DNA from: Rheinheimera sp.
GTDB taxonomy: Bacteria; Pseudomonadota; Gammaproteobacteria; Enterobacterales; Alteromonadaceae
Assembly: GCF_020217005.1 (NCBI RefSeq)
Contig: NZ_JAIWOI010000131.1
Location: forward strand, 1 to 10,000
Length of the DNA: 10,000 nt
Direction of reading: 5' to 3'
Under the pieces are notes generated by a model, which was not told the origin of the DNA, did not search any database, and saw nothing but the letters and a program-made list of their open reading frames with translations. This document shows positions 6,846 to 10,000 of the stretch, one piece after another. Numbering within the stretch: the first letter of the stretch is position 1; every line of letters starts with the position of its first letter. Both the position numbers and the translations under genes were made by a program.

Positions 6846-6938
6846 TAAGTCCGCTCTATTCACATAAAAAAGTCGACCCAAGTGACGGCTTGCGTAATAA
6901 TAGCGGCCATTTTTTAGCAAGCAGCGGATACACAAAGA

Positions 6939-7421
6939 ATGCAAATCACTAAAGATACAGTGGTTCAATTCCACTACACCTTATCAGACGAAACAGGCGT
7001 ATTAGAAAACTCCAGAAGCCAGGACCCGGTTTTATACCTGCAAGGCCATGGTAACCTGATTGAAGGTTTAGAAAAATCTATGGAAGGTCATCAGGCCGGC
7101 GATAAGTTCAGCGTGACCTTAGCTCCGGCTGATGCTTATGGTGAACGAACTGAAGATGCGATCCAAAGTGTGCAGGTAAAGCATCTGATGGGTGCCAAGA
7201 AATGGAAACCAGGTATGGTGGCCGTGGTAAATACTGAACAAGGTCAACGCCAGGTTACAGTGGTCAAAGTAGGCATGTTTAAAGCCGACGTCGATACTAA
7301 CCACCCATTAGCAGGCAAAACCTTAAGTTTTGACATTGATATTATTGACGTGCGTGCTGCCTCAGCTGAAGAAATTGAGCATGGTCATGCCCATGGTGTA
7401 GGTGGCCACCACCACCACTAA
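6939..7421 (+). CDS. slyD: SlyD-type FKBP peptidyl-prolyl cis-trans isomerase
   Basis: This 160-residue cytoplasmic protein should catalyse prolyl cis-trans isomerisation and act as a folding chaperone. The FKBP domain opens with KDTVVQFHYTLSDETGVL and continues with YLQGHGNLIEGLEKSMEGHQAGDKF (about residues 33-57) and APADAYGE. The chaperone 'insert-in-flap' region spans roughly residues 73-125, and the FKBP fold is completed by NHPLAGKTLSFDIDIIDV. The C-terminus HGHAHGVGGHHHH is a short form of the His-rich metal-binding tail; E. coli SlyD (196 residues) has a longer His/Cys tail, so nickel handling is likely reduced and no Cys remains for it. ATG 6939 begins the homology, but its ribosome site is weak (only purine-rich CAAAGA just before it). 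The gene stands alone, with a strong hairpin 18 bases after its stop. A genome may hold several FKBP paralogues, so the symbol is by family resemblance. Confidence 0.9.
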   Translation: MQITKDTVVQFHYTLSDETGVLENSRSQDPVLYLQGHGNLIEGLEKSMEGHQAGDKFSVTLAPADAYGERTEDAIQSVQVKHLMGAKKWKPGMVAVVNTEQGQRQVTVVKVGMFKADVDTNHPLAGKTLSFDIDIIDVRAASAEEIEHGHAHGVGGHHHH

Positions 7422-7439
7422 GGCGTCTGCATTCCTGCC

Positions 7440-7472
7440 ATTCAGTTCAGCACCTGCACTGCTGAACTGAAT
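7440..7472 (+). terminator. 13-bp perfect hairpin after the slyD-like gene
   Basis: ATTCAGTTCAGCA (7440-7452) and TGCTGAACTGAAT (7460-7472) pair perfectly around a 7-base loop. It starts 18 bases after the stop at 7421, where a transcript end is expected. No run of T follows (the next bases are TACTCCTTG), so it is not a textbook intrinsic terminator. It could end transcription with help, protect the 3' end of the mRNA, or be a protein-binding palindrome. Confidence 0.6.
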
Positions 7473-7478
7473 TACTCC

Positions 7479-7507
7479 TTGTCCTCTTGCACCGCTTTCG
7501 ATAGATT
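7479..7507 (+). promoter_or_regulatory. Possible promoter of the TIGR02285-like gene
   Basis: TTGTCC (7479-7484) and TAGATT (7502-7507) are 17 bp apart, each four of six matches to sigma-70 hexamers, and lie 34 bp before the GTG start at 7541, just after the slyD hairpin. An alternative -35, TTGCAC, lies at 7487-7492. Weak but well placed. Confidence 0.27.
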
Positions 7508-7540
7508 AACAATATGTTAAGGAAAACCTGAGGCAAAGTT

Positions 7541-8386
7541 GTGCAACACATAGTGCTACTACTGTTGTTTGCGTTGCTGAGTTCCCCTGTCATTGCAACT
7601 TCTCCGGGAACCGCTCTGAATTGGGCTATCAATACAGCCCCGCCTTTTCATATAGTCGGAGGAGTTTTTGACCAAAAAGGCTTATGTGATCAACTATTAA
7701 GCAGTATACAAAAACAACTTCCCAACAGCGGACACCGGGTTGTACTGATGCCACAACCCCGTATTCATCAAGCGCTGAATAATAAGCAACAGCTATGTTT
7801 TCCTTGCATGATCCACAGAAGTCAACCAACCCACACTGCAGTATTCAGTACCCCCACTCATTGGTACAGGCCTACAGGAATCATTACCAGGCAAGCGCTG
7901 GCTCAGCACCTGACAGAACAATTTGGTTCGCCATTGCACCTCCAATCCTTATTAAAATCAGAGACCTTTAAGCTGGGTCTAGCGGCAGGGCGCAAATACG
8001 CCGAATTGGAACCTTTGCTTGAACCTTATCGTCAAAATGCCCTGGTCCGCTCAGGCGATGATAGCCCCGTTGCTTTGCTGAAAATGATCCAAAGCGGTCG
8101 TATCGATTTCACTCTGGATTACGATATTATTTTGACCTATCTGAACAAAACTGAGCCAAACCAAGCTAAAGGTCTGGTTTATGTACCGATCAGCGAGCTA
8201 GCATCACCTATAGCTGGAGCTGTTGGCTGCAGCAATAGCGACTGGGGACGACGACAAATTGAACTCATTAACTCTGTACTACCCAAAGTTCAGGCCGACC
8301 CGGATTTCAAACAAAGCCTTGAGCTCTGGTTTGATACCAGGGTTTTACCTATGCCGTCAGAACCAAAAGCACAATTAAAGCAGTAA
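7541..8386 (+). CDS. Secreted solute-binding-like protein, TIGR02285 type
   Basis: The 281-residue product begins with a signal peptide (MQHIVLLLLFALLSSPVIA, cleaved before about residue 20). It continues with LNWAINTAPPFHIVGG, then GLCDQLLSSIQKQLP, a PQPRIHQALNNKQQLCFPCMI stretch and a second lobe containing SGRIDFTLDYD. This order resembles family 3 periplasmic solute-binding proteins, specifically the uncharacterised TIGR02285 group common in gammaproteobacteria. Three of its Cys lie near the expected ligand cleft. No ABC permease or ATPase gene is near, so it is more likely a sensor or orphan binding protein than a transporter part; that is inference. GTG 7541 is chosen because GAGG (7530-7533) lies 7 bases upstream and the signal peptide begins there. 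The ligand is unknown. Confidence 0.8.
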   Translation: MQHIVLLLLFALLSSPVIATSPGTALNWAINTAPPFHIVGGVFDQKGLCDQLLSSIQKQLPNSGHRVVLMPQPRIHQALNNKQQLCFPCMIHRSQPTHTAVFSTPTHWYRPTGIITRQALAQHLTEQFGSPLHLQSLLKSETFKLGLAAGRKYAELEPLLEPYRQNALVRSGDDSPVALLKMIQSGRIDFTLDYDIILTYLNKTEPNQAKGLVYVPISELASPIAGAVGCSNSDWGRRQIELINSVLPKVQADPDFKQSLELWFDTRVLPMPSEPKAQLKQ

Positions 8387-8402
8387 ATGGAGACAAATCA
8401 GT

Positions 8403-8486
8403 ATGTTTGATCCAAAAACTTCAACAAAATTCAGCTGCAAAGCAAATCTATACCAGTTAAAATCGATTGAAATGGCAGCTGCCTGA
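8403..8486 (+). CDS. Possible 27-codon leader ORF before the GT51 gene
   Basis: ATG 8403 opens a 27-residue frame (MFDPKTSTKFSCKANLYQLK, then seven more residues) ending with TGA at 8484-8486. GGAG (8389-8392) lies 10 bases upstream, a usable but long spacing. The stop is only 4 bases before the ATG of the GT51 gene, which itself has no clear ribosome site, so translation of this short frame could feed the larger gene by coupling. There is no homology I recognise and no membrane or signal segment. It may be a chance ORF. Confidence 0.25.
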   Translation: MFDPKTSTKFSCKANLYQLKSIEMAAA

Positions 8487-8490
8487 ACTC

Positions 8491-10000
8491 ATGGATAAGA
8501 ACTTGTCATCCCCACCAGATTTAAATCAGATGCAATTTGATAACTACCGTGACGAAAGACCGTCGGAACACCCTGTGCCTGTCGAATCCTATCGTCGTCG
8601 CAGTCTTATTCCATGGTTATTTATTTTGCTGCTGCTGTCTGGCTCGGCTTTGGTGGCCTATGAGCTGCATACAGCGCATTATCAGGCGACCGAAATAAGC
8701 GCCTATGCCAAAAAGCTGACCTACCAACTGCAAACCGGTGCCACTGAGCAGGTGTCTTACCCTATAGCCGGGCCTTTTGACCAGCGTTTGGGTTATTCTA
8801 AACTGCCTAAATTCATCCCTCGCCTGACACAAAACAACTTTGTCATAGAGCAACAAGCGGCGTTTTCACCGGATCTGCTGTTTTATACCCAGTTAGGATT
8901 TTTTCCACCGTACCGGGAAAAAGCTCAGGGCGGTTTGTTGATTGGAGATTGCCGTAACGAAGAGTTGTTTTCATTTTCGCATCCACAGCGAGTTTATAAC
9001 CATCCGGCTGATGTGCCTGCAGTAGTGCGGGACAGCCTGTTGTTTATTGAAAACCGTAAACTGCTGACCTCTCCAGCCCGGGCTAACCCGGCGGTCGACT
9101 GGCCACGTTTTATGATGGCTGCTGTGTCTCAGGTGACCAAAGTATTAAATTTAGAGGGACAATCTGCTGGTGGCAGTACCCTTGCAACTCAAATCGAAAA
9201 GTATCGCCACTCGCCGCAGGGCTTAACGCAGAATTTTACCGACAAATTCCTGCAAATGGTCTCAGGTTCAGTCCGGGCTTATCGTTATGGCGCAGATACC
9301 TCATTAACGCGGCATGAAATTGTGCTGGACTACCTAAACTCTGTGCCTTTGTCTTCAGCCCCGGGTTTTGGTGAAGTTCATGGTGTAGGTGACGCCTTAT
9401 GGGCTTGGTTTGGTACAGATTTCAACAGATTTAATCAGGTGCTCAAAGCAGAACCGACAGAGCAAAATAAAAGTTTAAGAGGCTTAGCCTTACGTCAGGT
9501 ATTAGCTTTGATGATAGCTCAGCGTCGCCCTTCTTATTATTTGCTGCAGGGTCACGATGATTTAGAGGAACTGACCAACAGCCATTTAAGAGTGTTAGCT
9601 AATGCAAAAGTCATAGACAGAGAGCTGGCTGATTCGGCGATGTCACAACGTTTATTGTTCAAAGGTGGCAAAGCACCAGGTATTAAGCAGGATGCCCAAG
9701 CCCTGAAAGGTATCAATGTGGCCAGAGGCCGTTTAGCCACGTTACTCAACCAGCAACTCTATGATTTAGACCGGCTGGATTTAACAGCCAAAGTGTCTCT
9801 ACATCATGAATTGCAGCAAAAAGTTAGCCACTACCTCAACAGTCTGGCCTCCCCTGTGGTGGCGGAACAAGTAGGTTTATTAGGGGAAAAGTTGCTGACG
9901 GCAGATAAAACCGACAGAGTGACCTACAGCTTTACCTTGTTTGAGAAAACGCCTGGAGGCAACAGAGTCCGGGTACAAACCGATAACACAGACCAACCCT
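8491..10000 (+). CDS. Divergent glycosyltransferase family 51 (peptidoglycan transglycosylase-like) protein, 5' part
   Basis: The frame is open from ATG 8491 to the window end, giving 503 residues with no stop. Residues 1-37 are polar and probably cytoplasmic; 39-57 (SLIPWLFILLLLSGSALVAY) are a membrane anchor, putting the rest in the periplasm. A GT51 domain follows: FIENRKL (E187) at the place of the usual EDxxF, AGGSTLATQIEKY (G227-T230) for the GGST motif, DKFLQ (251-255) for RKxxE, HEIVLDYLN for KxxILxxYLN, and GVGDALWAWFGTDF for the last motif. Such enzymes polymerise lipid II glycan chains. Here the first Glu is kept, its Asp partner is Asn, and the second catalytic Glu seems to be Gln255. 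Residues 330-420 resemble the GT51-distal linker of class A PBPs; any transpeptidase domain lies outside the window. The upstream in-frame stop at 8458-8460 limits the start. An active polymerase is doubtful. Confidence 0.82.
   Translation, partial: MDKNLSSPPDLNQMQFDNYRDERPSEHPVPVESYRRRSLIPWLFILLLLSGSALVAYELHTAHYQATEISAYAKKLTYQLQTGATEQVSYPIAGPFDQRLGYSKLPKFIPRLTQNNFVIEQQAAFSPDLLFYTQLGFFPPYREKAQGGLLIGDCRNEELFSFSHPQRVYNHPADVPAVVRDSLLFIENRKLLTSPARANPAVDWPRFMMAAVSQVTKVLNLEGQSAGGSTLATQIEKYRHSPQGLTQNFTDKFLQMVSGSVRAYRYGADTSLTRHEIVLDYLNSVPLSSAPGFGEVHGVGDALWAWFGTDFNRFNQVLKAEPTEQNKSLRGLALRQVLALMIAQRRPSYYLLQGHDDLEELTNSHLRVLANAKVIDRELADSAMSQRLLFKGGKAPGIKQDAQALKGINVARGRLATLLNQQLYDLDRLDLTAKVSLHHELQQKVSHYLNSLASPVVAEQVGLLGEKLLTADKTDRVTYSFTLFEKTPGGNRVRVQTDNTDQP

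Noticed and set aside
7380..7418. His-rich end of the slyD product as an artificial tag
   Set aside because: The HGHAHG...HHHH tail matches the natural metal-binding tail of SlyD proteins and needs no engineered origin.

Overview
The window looks like chromosomal DNA of a marine or freshwater gammaproteobacterium. The mixture of genes (a TorT-type periplasmic protein, a DUF3422 membrane protein, an exported ATP-dependent DNA ligase, a SlyD-type FKBP, an MtfA peptidase) and the moderate GC content recall Rheinheimera/Alishewanella or nearby Alteromonadales. That placement is inference from gene content and remembered homologues; no search was run. Coding density is high, every gap is under 300 bp, and there is no phage, integrase, transposase, CRISPR array or RNA gene that I can see.

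Layout. 1-726 (+) is the 3' end of an outer-membrane beta-barrel protein. It converges, 3 bp apart, on a LysE/RhtB-type exporter (730-1353, -). Upstream of that on the same strand is an exported Lig E-type DNA ligase (1552-2385, -). A 253-bp divergent spacer leads to a DUF3422 membrane-anchored protein (2639-3910, +), followed 72 bp later by a torT-like gene (3983-5034, +) broken by a 20-bp tandem duplication. Its end lies 2 bp from the end of a uracil phosphoribosyltransferase gene (5037-5690, -). Divergent from that is an MtfA-like M90 zinc peptidase with an added N-terminal membrane anchor (5831-6682, +). A 256-bp spacer carrying what looks like a degenerate dispersed repeat precedes a slyD-like FKBP prolyl isomerase (6939-7421, +) with a 13-bp perfect hairpin behind it. 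Then come a secreted solute-binding-like protein of the TIGR02285 type (7541-8386, +), a possible 27-codon leader ORF, and the 5' part of a divergent glycosyltransferase-51 protein (8491 to the window end, +).

The genes do not form one pathway. Most are single-gene units with their own spacers, and many products act in the envelope: outer-membrane barrel, exporter, periplasmic ligase, periplasmic TorT, periplasmic TIGR02285 protein, GT51 protein. The most notable observation is the torT-like gene. Removing one copy of a perfect 20-bp tandem repeat restores a full-length 343-residue TorT homologue, so the break is recent, possibly reversible, or an assembly error. The second is the GT51 protein, which keeps the first catalytic glutamate but seems to carry glutamine where the second is expected. 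I found no convincing undescribed multi-gene system here.
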